Source: a candidate division WOR-3 bacterium (GTDB lineage Bacteria; Hydrothermota; Tepidihabitantia; Tepidihabitantales; Tepidihabitantaceae). Taken from it: DNA of 64,000 nucleotides. The position numbers and the translations under genes are program-made. Location: NCBI GenBank assembly GCA_024653355.1, contig JANLFQ010000002.1, positions 1 to 64,000 of the forward strand, written 5' to 3'. The notes under the pieces were generated by a model, which saw nothing but the letters and a program-made list of their open reading frames with translations, did not search any database and was not told the origin of the DNA. Positions 42,678-50,440 of the stretch are shown in pieces (within the stretch, counting starts at the first letter, position 1; every line of letters starts with the position of its first letter).

Positions 42678-43804
42678 AAATTCCTCTTGCCGCACCCGAC
42701 ATCACCACCCTGGAACATCGTGCCATTCAGGCCGTTCTTAAAACTGGCAGGCTGGCACTCGGTTCCTATGCCACCCGATTTGAAAACAAACTCGCCCGGC
42801 TTGTCCAGCGCCGCTACGCTGTTGCCACCAACTCTGGCACCGCCGCTTTACATCTGGCGGTGCGCGCCCTCGGTCTCAAACACGGTGACGAAGTCATCAC
42901 CACGCCGTTTTCCTTTTGTGCCTCGGCGAATTGCCTACTCTACGAAGGGGTAAAACCGGTATTTGTCGATATCGACCCCAAAACGCTCTGTATCGACCCG
43001 GCGAAAATTGAATCTGCCATCACCCCGCGCACCCGCGCCATCCTCGCCGTTGACATATTCGGTCACCCCGCCAACTGGAACGCCCTTACCGCCCTTGCCC
43101 GGCGCCACCGCCTTTTCCTCATTGAAGATGCCTGCGAAGCTCTGGGCAGCGCCCTGCGCACGCCCCAGGGGCGAAAGCGCTGCGGCACCTTTGGAACCAT
43201 CTCCACCTTTGCCTTTTACCCCAACAAACAGATTACCACCGGTGAAGGTGGCATGCTTCTCACCAACAACTACCGTTTGAGTCAACTCTGCCGCTCTATG
43301 ACCAATCAGGGTCGAGCTGGCTTCAACGGCAAGTGGCTCTCCCACATCCGGCTCGGCTACAACTACCGCCTCGATGAAATGAGCGCCGCCCTTGGCTGGG
43401 TACAACTGCGTCGTCTGCCAGTTATCCTCAAACGCCGGCGCCGCGTTGCCCGGCTTTACACGCAGCTCCTTGCCTCAATACCACAGATTCAAACTCCCAG
43501 CGCTGCTCCGGGTGCCTTCGTCCAGTGGTTCGTTTACTGTATCCGCCTTGCCCCTGAAATCAACCGCGACAAAATCATCGCTCACCTCCAAAATCAGGGC
43601 ATTGGCTGCGCGCCCTACTTCCCGCCCATTCACCTTTTGCCCTTCTACCGCTCCGGTTTCGGCTATAAGCCCGGCGCCTTTCCGGTCACAGAAAAGATTG
43701 CCCGCCAGACTCTTGCCCTTCCTTTTTACAGCAAATTAAAGGCCGAACAAATTTATTATATCGTCTCTTGCCTGCAAAAGGCAATAAAACAACAGGGGGT
43801 CTAA
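42674..43804 (+). CDS. Second sugar aminotransferase, DegT/DnrJ/EryC1 family
   Basis: 376 aa from ATG 42674, behind GGAGGT and overlapping the WecA-like stop (ATGA). PLP lysine in TFAFYPNKQITTGEGGML, aspartate in LFLIEDACEALGSAL. It differs clearly from the aminotransferase at 33949 (this one has YPNKQ, the other FPSKN) and is more like 4-keto-sugar aminotransferases of the perosamine/bacillosamine type. So a second amino sugar may be in the polymer. Its keto-sugar substrate would need a 4,6-dehydratase that is not in the window. Confidence 0.9.
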   Translation: MKIPLAAPDITTLEHRAIQAVLKTGRLALGSYATRFENKLARLVQRRYAVATNSGTAALHLAVRALGLKHGDEVITTPFSFCASANCLLYEGVKPVFVDIDPKTLCIDPAKIESAITPRTRAILAVDIFGHPANWNALTALARRHRLFLIEDACEALGSALRTPQGRKRCGTFGTISTFAFYPNKQITTGEGGMLLTNNYRLSQLCRSMTNQGRAGFNGKWLSHIRLGYNYRLDEMSAALGWVQLRRLPVILKRRRRVARLYTQLLASIPQIQTPSAAPGAFVQWFVYCIRLAPEINRDKIIAHLQNQGIGCAPYFPPIHLLPFYRSGFGYKPGAFPVTEKIARQTLALPFYSKLKAEQIYYIVSCLQKAIKQQGV

Positions 43805-43808
43805 AAAG

Positions 43809-45899
43809 ATGACAAAAGAAGAACATGGTTTAAGTTATTACCTTGACCTTATTAACCGAAGGTTTGGCTTTTTCCTCGTTCTGTTTACCAGCAGCGCGCT
43901 CCTCGTCTTCATCGCCAGCCAGACGGTACGTCCCTTATATCAGTCCAGCGCCACCATCCTCGTCAACCGTACCACCAGCACAACCGGTGCCGAGTTCATC
44001 TTCAACCCTTCAGCCGGCTCCTTCTCCGCACGCCCCAACCTTGCCAACCACATCGAAATCATCAAAAGCCGTACCCTCGCTCAGCTCGTGCTCGACACGC
44101 TGAGTGAAGCCCAGCGCACCGAACTCCAGCGTTATGTCACGAACGACCCGGTGGTCGAACTGGTGAACAGTCTTACGGTACGTGCCGTGCGCGACGCCGA
44201 TATCCTCAAACTCTCAGTTAATGCCCCAACCCGGGAACTGGCACGGGCACTGGCGCTCGCCTATGTTGACGCCTATCAAGCCTGGACGCTGGAACGCAAT
44301 CGGGCGGACATCCGTGCGGTTCGGGAGTTTGTTGCCACGCAGTTGGCGGGCATCAGCACCCGTCTTGACTCCGCCGAACAGGCGCTGGAAAAATACAAAC
44401 GAACTGTTGGTAGCACCGACCTCTCTGCCCAAGCGCAGGCGCTCATTGAACGGCAGAGCACCGTTCTGTCGCTGTACGAACGCACCAACGCTGAACTTGC
44501 CGGCTTGAAAAAAGAACTCGCCCTTCTGCCGAATCTTGATTCAACCGCGGCCGACAATCGCGCCCCAGGCACCAATTTGCCATTACTCGCCTCAATCACC
44601 GCTCAACTCACCACCCTTGAAACCGAACGCACCGGTCTCATCATCCAGGGATACGACACCCTCAGTCCCCGCCTTCAGGAACTCAGTAAACGGGTTGACG
44701 AACTGAAAACCCGGCTCACCGCTCTTTTCCTCAATGAGGACCCAACCTCCATCAAGTCGCTCCCCGAAGTTGCCGCGCGCCGCGCATCCATCGCCACCGA
44801 AATCACCCGACTGGAAGCCCAGCGCAATGTCCTAAAAGCGACTATTGCTCACTACGACCAGGAACTTAACCGTCTCCCGACCGAAGAACGGCAACTGGCA
44901 CGCCTGACCCGTGATGTCGAAGTTGCCCGTCAGGTCCATTCTCTCCTCGAACTGAAACTGGAAGAAGCCCGCATCCAGGAAGCCGGCCGACTTTCACCGG
45001 TGGCGCTGATTGACGCCCCGGGTCCAGGACGAAAGATTCGGCCCAGTCCACTAAAAAATGCCCTGACCGCTCTCCTTTTCAGCATCCTCTTCGCCCTTGG
45101 CACCACCACCCTTGTTGACCGGCTTGACACCCTGATTCGCCATCCCGAAGACCTCGAACGGCGCTCCTGGACTATCATCGGTTCTATACCCCGGCTCAAC
45201 GCAACCGCGCCGTTGGAACTACCGGAAAACATCTGCGAACAGTTCCGTATCCTGCGCACCAACCTCCAGTTCCTTGGCGCCGAAAAGAAAATCCAGAAAA
45301 TTGTCATCAGTTCACCCAGCCCTTCGGAAGGAAAGTCCACCGTCGCCACCAACCTCGCCCTGGTCCTTGCCCGCAACGGCAAAAAAACTGTGCTCATCGA
45401 CTGCGACCTCCGCAAACCGGTCATCCATAAGCATTTCAATCTGCGGCGTAAACCGGGCATCACCGATGTTGTCCTTCTTGGCACACCGCTGGAACAAGCG
45501 CTGCACCATTCTTCGCCCGATGCCCCTGCGGTCATCTGCGCCGGCACCACACCACCTTCACCGGTTGACTTCTTCACCTCCAGCGCCTTTATCTCATTTC
45601 TCAACCGGCTGGCGGAAACCTACGAATACATCATCATCGACACACCGCCGGTTCTGGTATCAGCCGACGCCCTGGCTCTGGCTGCGAAATCAGACGGCAT
45701 CCTCCTTGTGACCCGAATGAACCAAACCGATATCCGTGCCCTCACCGAAGCCCGCAAACTCATCAACCAGGCGCAGGCACGAATCCTGGGGGTCGTTGCC
45801 AACGGTATCAACCTCAAACACCGCTACGGCTACTATCGATACAAATACCGCTACTACCACTACCGCTATGCGACCAATCCCCAAAAGGCAGAAGGTTAG
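43809..45899 (+). CDS. Polysaccharide co-polymerase with bacterial tyrosine kinase domain (Wzc-type)
   Basis: 696 aa. Wzz-type chain-length domain with helix at about 22-40, periplasmic coiled coils at about 170-400, second helix near 415-435, then a BY-kinase. Walker A SPSEGKST (Lys509), Walker A' VLIDCDLRKP and Walker B IIIDTPP are intact. The C-terminus has nine tyrosines within about 20 residues (RYGYYRYKYRYYHYRY), the autophosphorylation cluster of this class. It controls chain length and export. Last gene of the operon, which lacks an obvious Wza exporter or a separate phosphatase. Confidence 0.93.
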   Translation: MTKEEHGLSYYLDLINRRFGFFLVLFTSSALLVFIASQTVRPLYQSSATILVNRTTSTTGAEFIFNPSAGSFSARPNLANHIEIIKSRTLAQLVLDTLSEAQRTELQRYVTNDPVVELVNSLTVRAVRDADILKLSVNAPTRELARALALAYVDAYQAWTLERNRADIRAVREFVATQLAGISTRLDSAEQALEKYKRTVGSTDLSAQAQALIERQSTVLSLYERTNAELAGLKKELALLPNLDSTAADNRAPGTNLPLLASITAQLTTLETERTGLIIQGYDTLSPRLQELSKRVDELKTRLTALFLNEDPTSIKSLPEVAARRASIATEITRLEAQRNVLKATIAHYDQELNRLPTEERQLARLTRDVEVARQVHSLLELKLEEARIQEAGRLSPVALIDAPGPGRKIRPSPLKNALTALLFSILFALGTTTLVDRLDTLIRHPEDLERRSWTIIGSIPRLNATAPLELPENICEQFRILRTNLQFLGAEKKIQKIVISSPSPSEGKSTVATNLALVLARNGKKTVLIDCDLRKPVIHKHFNLRRKPGITDVVLLGTPLEQALHHSSPDAPAVICAGTTPPSPVDFFTSSAFISFLNRLAETYEYIIIDTPPVLVSADALALAAKSDGILLVTRMNQTDIRALTEARKLINQAQARILGVVANGINLKHRYGYYRYKYRYYHYRYATNPQKAEG

Positions 45900-45901
45900 G
45901 G

Positions 45902-45930
45902 TTGACATAAAACAGTTTTCCATCTAATCT
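45902..45930 (+). promoter_or_regulatory. Leaderless promoter of the tandem-paralogue operon
   Basis: TTGACA (45902-45907), 17-bp spacer, TAATCT (45925-45930). ATG at 45938 follows after 7 nt with no Shine-Dalgarno sequence. Confidence 0.6.
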
Positions 45931-45937
45931 ATATCCG

Positions 45938-46522
45938 ATGAGCCGTATTAAATTTTCGCCCATTTTCCTTGCCGCCCTCTTTAGCATTGCCGCCCTCTGT
46001 GACAATCTACCCGAACGCCAGTGGGAACGGGGCGCATTTGAACCGATTGGCGGAAAACCGTACCAGTTGCCCAGCGGTATCACCCTTCGGGAAATCAAAG
46101 GTCTCGGTGAAGAAACGACTTTTTCTCTCATGCCCCTGCGGGCGGTTCTGCTCAACACCAGTTCCAATCGCATCACCGTCAAAATGCCGGCGGGACTGGT
46201 ATTTTCGCCCTTCGACCACGAGTATCAGTATATGATGCTTGTCCAGGACTTTTCTTTTTCGGTGCCCGCAGACCAGGACACCGCAATCCTTCTGCCCACC
46301 TACGGTTGCAATGAAGATTTAGACGAACCGGACGAAGAGTCCGACTATCAGATTGACATCCAGGTGTGGGAGCGGGAGTTTAACGAACTGTTCACCATCC
46401 TCAAAAACAAAAACCTCAACAACATAGATGCCGTAGAACTGGTGCAGGATGCGGTTTACGAAATCACCGACGGCGTTGGCCTTACCGACTCCACCCGCAC
46501 GCTTTTGAAACAACTCCCGTGA
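45938..46522 (+). CDS. Secreted protein of unknown function, first of a tandem pair
   Basis: 194 aa. Signal sequence residues 1-20 ending AALCDN; Cys21 could be lipid-modified although Leu at -1 is unusual. The mature part is beta-rich at first (ITLREIKGLGEETTFSLMPLRAVLLNTSSNRITVKMPAGLVFSP), then helical (LFTILKNKNLNNIDAVELVQDAVYEITDGVGLTD). The whole plan recurs in the next gene. No family recognised. Starts 39 nt after the Wzc-type gene from its own promoter. Confidence 0.7.
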   Translation: MSRIKFSPIFLAALFSIAALCDNLPERQWERGAFEPIGGKPYQLPSGITLREIKGLGEETTFSLMPLRAVLLNTSSNRITVKMPAGLVFSPFDHEYQYMMLVQDFSFSVPADQDTAILLPTYGCNEDLDEPDEESDYQIDIQVWEREFNELFTILKNKNLNNIDAVELVQDAVYEITDGVGLTDSTRTLLKQLP

Positions 46523-47121
46523 GTAAACTCAAATTTTCTTCCCTGCTGCGCTCCGGCGCTACCGCACTTCTGCTTTTCTGCTCTTGCGCGCTTCTCTTCC
46601 TCTCTGCCTGCGACAACATTTTCTCCCCCTCTGACTTTGAACCCACCGGCACCCCTTTTAACCTCAACCCCGGCATCAGCACCATCGCCATAACCGGCAA
46701 CCGCCGCCTGTTCAGCGACCGGGGTCTTTACACCCTGGAACTTATCTGCCAGACAACTAATTCCAGCCCTCTTCTTGACACCCTTCCCGGCGGCTTGCTC
46801 TTCACCTCAATTAAAAACTCCACCCAGCATGTTATCGTTCTTAAAGACCATTTTATCACGGCGCACCCATCCCGGACAAGCGTTGTCGTCGGCGTGTTCT
46901 GCTGTAACCGCTATCGCCAGATTCCGGCCGAAGACGACACCTTTCGCCTCGGACCATTGACCGACAACCCTGACCTCCAGCGTCTGGCGCAACTGGTGAA
47001 AAACAAAGACATCTCGCAAAACCTCGGTATGGTACAACGCGCGGTCTGGATGGTTACCGACTCCACCGGTTTGACCCAGCCTTACATCGACTCAATCAAC
47101 GCTTTACCACCCGGAATCTAA
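46519..47121 (+). CDS. Lipoprotein of unknown function, second of a tandem pair
   Basis: 200 aa from a GTG that overlaps the preceding stop (GTGA). Lipobox LSAC (Cys31) followed by DN, as in its neighbour. Shared landmarks with the first copy are 'F-x-P-x-G-x-P-F/Y-x-L', 'L-P-G-G-L-L/V-F', 'NKDISQNLGMVQRAVWMVTDSTGLT' and a C-terminal 'LP'. It therefore arose by duplication and has diverged strongly. Likely periplasmic and outer-membrane anchored. Function unknown. Confidence 0.72.
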   Translation: MSKLKFSSLLRSGATALLLFCSCALLFLSACDNIFSPSDFEPTGTPFNLNPGISTIAITGNRRLFSDRGLYTLELICQTTNSSPLLDTLPGGLLFTSIKNSTQHVIVLKDHFITAHPSRTSVVVGVFCCNRYRQIPAEDDTFRLGPLTDNPDLQRLAQLVKNKDISQNLGMVQRAVWMVTDSTGLTQPYIDSINALPPGI

Positions 47122-48254
47122 TGGTAACCGTCATTGAGGTCAAAACCCCGCAACAGTTAAAGCGGTTTATCGACCTGCCCTTTGCCCTGTATTGGGGAAA
47201 ACTCGGGCACGGTGCAGAGTACCCCTGCTGGGTACCGCCGCTCAAGAAGGAGGTGGCGGCAATCCTTGATTTTAGGCACCACCCATTCTGGGAACACGCC
47301 ATCAGCACCCTGTTCCTCGCCGAAAAAGCCGGTATGACGGTTGGCAGAATCTCGGCGCAGATTGACCACAACTACAACAAACTCTGGGACGAGAAACTGG
47401 GTTCGTTTGGCTTTTTTGAATGTGTTGACGACCAGGAGGTGGCGAATGCGCTTTTTGATGCCGCCGCGCAATGGGTCAAGAGCCGCGGGATGAACCGGCT
47501 GCGCGGACCAATGAGCCCTTCCTCGAACGACGAATGGGGCTTTCTCATTGAAGGCTTTGACCAGCCGCCGGTTTTGATGATGCCCTACAACCCACCTTAC
47601 TACCTGCGCCTCGCCGAAAATTATGGGTTTGTAAAGGCGAAAGACCTCCTCGCCTTTATTAAATACGCCCACACCCCGATGCCCGAACGGCTTGTCGCAC
47701 TTGCCGAACGCCTCCGCGCCAACCCCAACATCACGGTCCGACCAATTAATATGAAAAAACTGCCTTCGGAGATGGCAATCGTCCGGGAACTGTACAACAC
47801 CTCCTGGGAGAAAAACTGGGGTTTCTCGCCGATGACCGACAAAGAGATGAACCTCCTTGCCCAAAACCTGAAAACATTTGCCGACCCCAATATGGTGCTT
47901 CTTGCCTTCTATCAGGGAAAACCCGCTGGACTTGCCATCACTTTACCCGATATGAATCAGGTTTTAAAGCATCTAAACGGTAAACTGGGACTTATTGGAA
48001 TGGTAAAATTCCTCTACTACCGCCGGAAAATCACCGGTGCCCGCGCCATCGTGTTCGGGTTCAAGCCCGAGTACCGCCGGCTTGGACTGCCGGTTCTTCT
48101 GTTCTACGAAACCGAAAAATATATGCGGCAGAAGGGCTATCAGTGGTGCGAACTTTCCTGGAACCTTGAAGACAACTGGCTCATCAACGAATTTGACCGC
48201 GAACTGGGCGGCGAGGTGTACAAAAAATACCGGGTGGTTGAAAAGCCTGTATAA
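47121..48254 (+). CDS. GNAT-fold acetyltransferase-like protein (YghO-type)
   Basis: 377 aa. Characteristic pieces are 'WVPPLKKEVAAILDFRHHPFW', 'GRISAQIDHNYNKLWDEKLGSFGFFE', 'RLRGPMSPSSNDEWGFLIEGFDQPPVLMMPYNPPYY' and 'YQWCELSWNLEDNWLINEFDRELG'. These are typical of a large GNAT-like family annotated YghO or N-acetyltransferase, often beside lipid or polysaccharide genes. Substrate unknown. The start overlaps the previous stop by 1 nt (TAATG), so the three genes form one operon. Confidence 0.85.
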   Translation: MVTVIEVKTPQQLKRFIDLPFALYWGKLGHGAEYPCWVPPLKKEVAAILDFRHHPFWEHAISTLFLAEKAGMTVGRISAQIDHNYNKLWDEKLGSFGFFECVDDQEVANALFDAAAQWVKSRGMNRLRGPMSPSSNDEWGFLIEGFDQPPVLMMPYNPPYYLRLAENYGFVKAKDLLAFIKYAHTPMPERLVALAERLRANPNITVRPINMKKLPSEMAIVRELYNTSWEKNWGFSPMTDKEMNLLAQNLKTFADPNMVLLAFYQGKPAGLAITLPDMNQVLKHLNGKLGLIGMVKFLYYRRKITGARAIVFGFKPEYRRLGLPVLLFYETEKYMRQKGYQWCELSWNLEDNWLINEFDRELGGEVYKKYRVVEKPV

Positions 48255-48480
48255 AGTTTTTGACCCCACTTAAATAAAATATTCACTCTCTTTCTCGTAA
48301 TTTACTATCTATCATAAACTTATCCAACACAACCACCATCCCCTGAACCGTTTCCGGGACCGTTTCGGACTCCCCCGGTGCATAAATACCATATTTGTTT
48401 ACCTCTGAACCCGCTATTTTTCACTGTTGGACCGCCACTGTGGTGCTGTTAAATATCGGAGGATACGGCAGTTGGTGCTC

Positions 48481-50010
48481 CTACTCCCACTCAATCGTTG
48501 CCGGTGGTTTAGAGGAGATGTCGTAAACCACCCGATTGATACCCGGCACCTCATTGGTGATACGAGCGGCGATACGGGCAAGCAAATCCTCCGGCAACCG
48601 CGCCCAATCTGCGGTCATCGCATCGGTTGATGTCACGGCGCGCAGGGCGACAACATTCTCATAGGTTCGCTCATCACCCATCACCCCAACCGAACGCACC
48701 GGCAAAAGCACACAGAGCGCCTGCCACACCTTATCGTAGTATCCTGCCCGGCGCAGTTCAGTGATGAAAATTTCGTCCGCAGCGCGCACCAGTTTCAGCC
48801 GCTCCGGTGTCACCGCACCCAGGATGCGCACCGCAAGCCCTGGTCCGGGAAATGGATGGCGCCCAAGAATCACCTTCGGAATGCGCAACGCCCGACCCAA
48901 ACGCCGCACCTCATCTTTAAAAAGCTCCTTTAACGGCTCAATCAGTTTAAACTTCAAATCCTTTGGCAAGCCGCCGACATTGTGATGGGTCTTAATCGTT
49001 GCCGAAGGACCGCCGAACGCCGAGCGGGACTCAATCAGGTCCGGATACAGCGTGCCCTGCGCCAGAAATTTAATCCCGCCCAGTTGCCTTGCAACATCTT
49101 CAAACACCCGGATAAACTCATTACCGATGATTTTCCGCTTCTTCTCTGGGTCGGTAACACCCTTCAGCCGGTTCAAGAACCGTTCTGCCGCGGGCACAAA
49201 CCGCACCGGCAGCCGGCCGCGCAAAGTTTTAAGCACCATTTCCGCTTCCCCGGCGCGCAATAGCCCGTTGTCAACAAACACCGCTACCAGTTGCCGGCCA
49301 ATCGCCCGGTAAAGTAAAGTGGCAAGCACCGTGGAGTCAACCCCGCCCGAAACCGCGCACAGCACCCGCTCCTTGCCAACCGTGTTTCTGATTTGGGCGG
49401 TCTTTTCCGCAATGAACTCCTGCATCGTCCATTCCGGCTGACAGCGGGCTATTCGGAAAAGAAAGTTTTCCAGAATCTTTTTGCCCAGCGGCGTGTGTTC
49501 CACCTCGGGATGAAACTGCACTCCGTAGATGCGCCGCGCCTCATGCCCCATTGCCGCTATTGACAGATGCCCGGTCTTACCCAGTTTCACAAATTCGGCG
49601 GGCAGTCGGGTAACCGAATCGCCATGACTCATCCAGACCCGGAACCGTTGCGGCAGCCCGGCAAAAAGCGGGCTAACCTGAATCTTCTCAAACTGGGCGC
49701 CGCCGTACTCCCGCACCCCATTACGCGTCACCTTTCCCCCTAACAGATAGGCGGTGACCTGCATTCCATAGCAAATCCCCAGCAGCGGAATGCCCAGACT
49801 GAAAATCGCCCGGTCCGGTAAAGGTGCCTTCGGCGCAAACACACTCGCCGGTCCACCCGAAAGAATCAGCGCCTTTGCCTGACGTTCTAATATCTCTTCT
49901 GGTGCGATGTTGAAAGGCACAATTTCGGAGAAAACCCGCAACTCCCGAACCCGCCGGGCAATCAGTTGGGTGTACTGCGAGCCAAAATCTAAGACTAAAA
50001 CTTTATCCAG
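48481..50010 (-). CDS. guaA: GMP synthase (glutamine-hydrolysing), probable CTG start
   Basis: 509 aa if translation begins at CTG 50010-50008. The start is forced by homology: the conserved N-terminus KVLVLDFGSQYTQLIARRVRE is encoded in frame upstream of the first ATG/GTG/TTG candidate (TTG at 49941). A TAG lies two codons before the CTG, and AGGGAGAGG sits at the right distance. Glutaminase triad: Cys in GICYGMQ, His and Glu in VQFHPEVEHT. PPi loop SGGVDST. C-terminal PPATIEWE is standard. It converts XMP to GMP. Coupled to the preceding small membrane protein gene. Confidence 0.95.
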   Translation of the reverse strand: MDKVLVLDFGSQYTQLIARRVRELRVFSEIVPFNIAPEEILERQAKALILSGGPASVFAPKAPLPDRAIFSLGIPLLGICYGMQVTAYLLGGKVTRNGVREYGGAQFEKIQVSPLFAGLPQRFRVWMSHGDSVTRLPAEFVKLGKTGHLSIAAMGHEARRIYGVQFHPEVEHTPLGKKILENFLFRIARCQPEWTMQEFIAEKTAQIRNTVGKERVLCAVSGGVDSTVLATLLYRAIGRQLVAVFVDNGLLRAGEAEMVLKTLRGRLPVRFVPAAERFLNRLKGVTDPEKKRKIIGNEFIRVFEDVARQLGGIKFLAQGTLYPDLIESRSAFGGPSATIKTHHNVGGLPKDLKFKLIEPLKELFKDEVRRLGRALRIPKVILGRHPFPGPGLAVRILGAVTPERLKLVRAADEIFITELRRAGYYDKVWQALCVLLPVRSVGVMGDERTYENVVALRAVTSTDAMTADWARLPEDLLARIAARITNEVPGINRVVYDISSKPPATIEWE

Positions 50011-50013
50011 TTG

Positions 50014-50433
50014 CTACCTCTCCCTTCCTGCTGGCGGCAGGGTGTCGCTCGCCAGCAGTTCACAGACCCCTGACGCCTTGCCATAGATTAAAAGACATTT
50101 GTAATAGATACTGGCGGCGGAGTTAACATCCTTTGTTGCCCGCCACTTGTCCAGCGTCAGTTTCAGTTCTTCAATCTGCCGCTCAAGGTAACCAAGCCGG
50201 CGATTGATTAAAAGCCGCTCAACCACCGAAGACGAACTCAGCCGGTTGCGCAGTACCACCGCGCTGCTTTCCAGTTCCGCAACACGGCGCTCAAACACCT
50301 GTACCGACTCCGGCGTCACCTCAAAAACCATTACCCGGGATTTAATCCTCTGCCGCTGATTCGCGGTATAAAACAAAAGCCCGAACAAAAACGCCAGCAC
50401 CAATAGCAGTAACCAGAAAAGTCCCTTCATCAC
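50014..50433 (-). CDS. Small membrane-anchored coiled-coil protein
   Basis: 139 aa. One N-terminal helix (residues 4-24, GLFWLLLLVLAFLFGLLFY), then a long charged helix with heptad character (about 42-105: VFERRVAELESSAVVLRNRL, LGYLERQIEELKLTLDKW). The C-terminal segment has two cysteines. No family recognised. Strong AGGAGG site; lies between leuS (7-nt gap) and guaA (4 nt). Confidence 0.7.
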   Translation of the reverse strand: MMKGLFWLLLLVLAFLFGLLFYTANQRQRIKSRVMVFEVTPESVQVFERRVAELESSAVVLRNRLSSSSVVERLLINRRLGYLERQIEELKLTLDKWRATKDVNSAASIYYKCLLIYGKASGVCELLASDTLPPAGRER

Positions 50434-50440
50434 AACCTCC

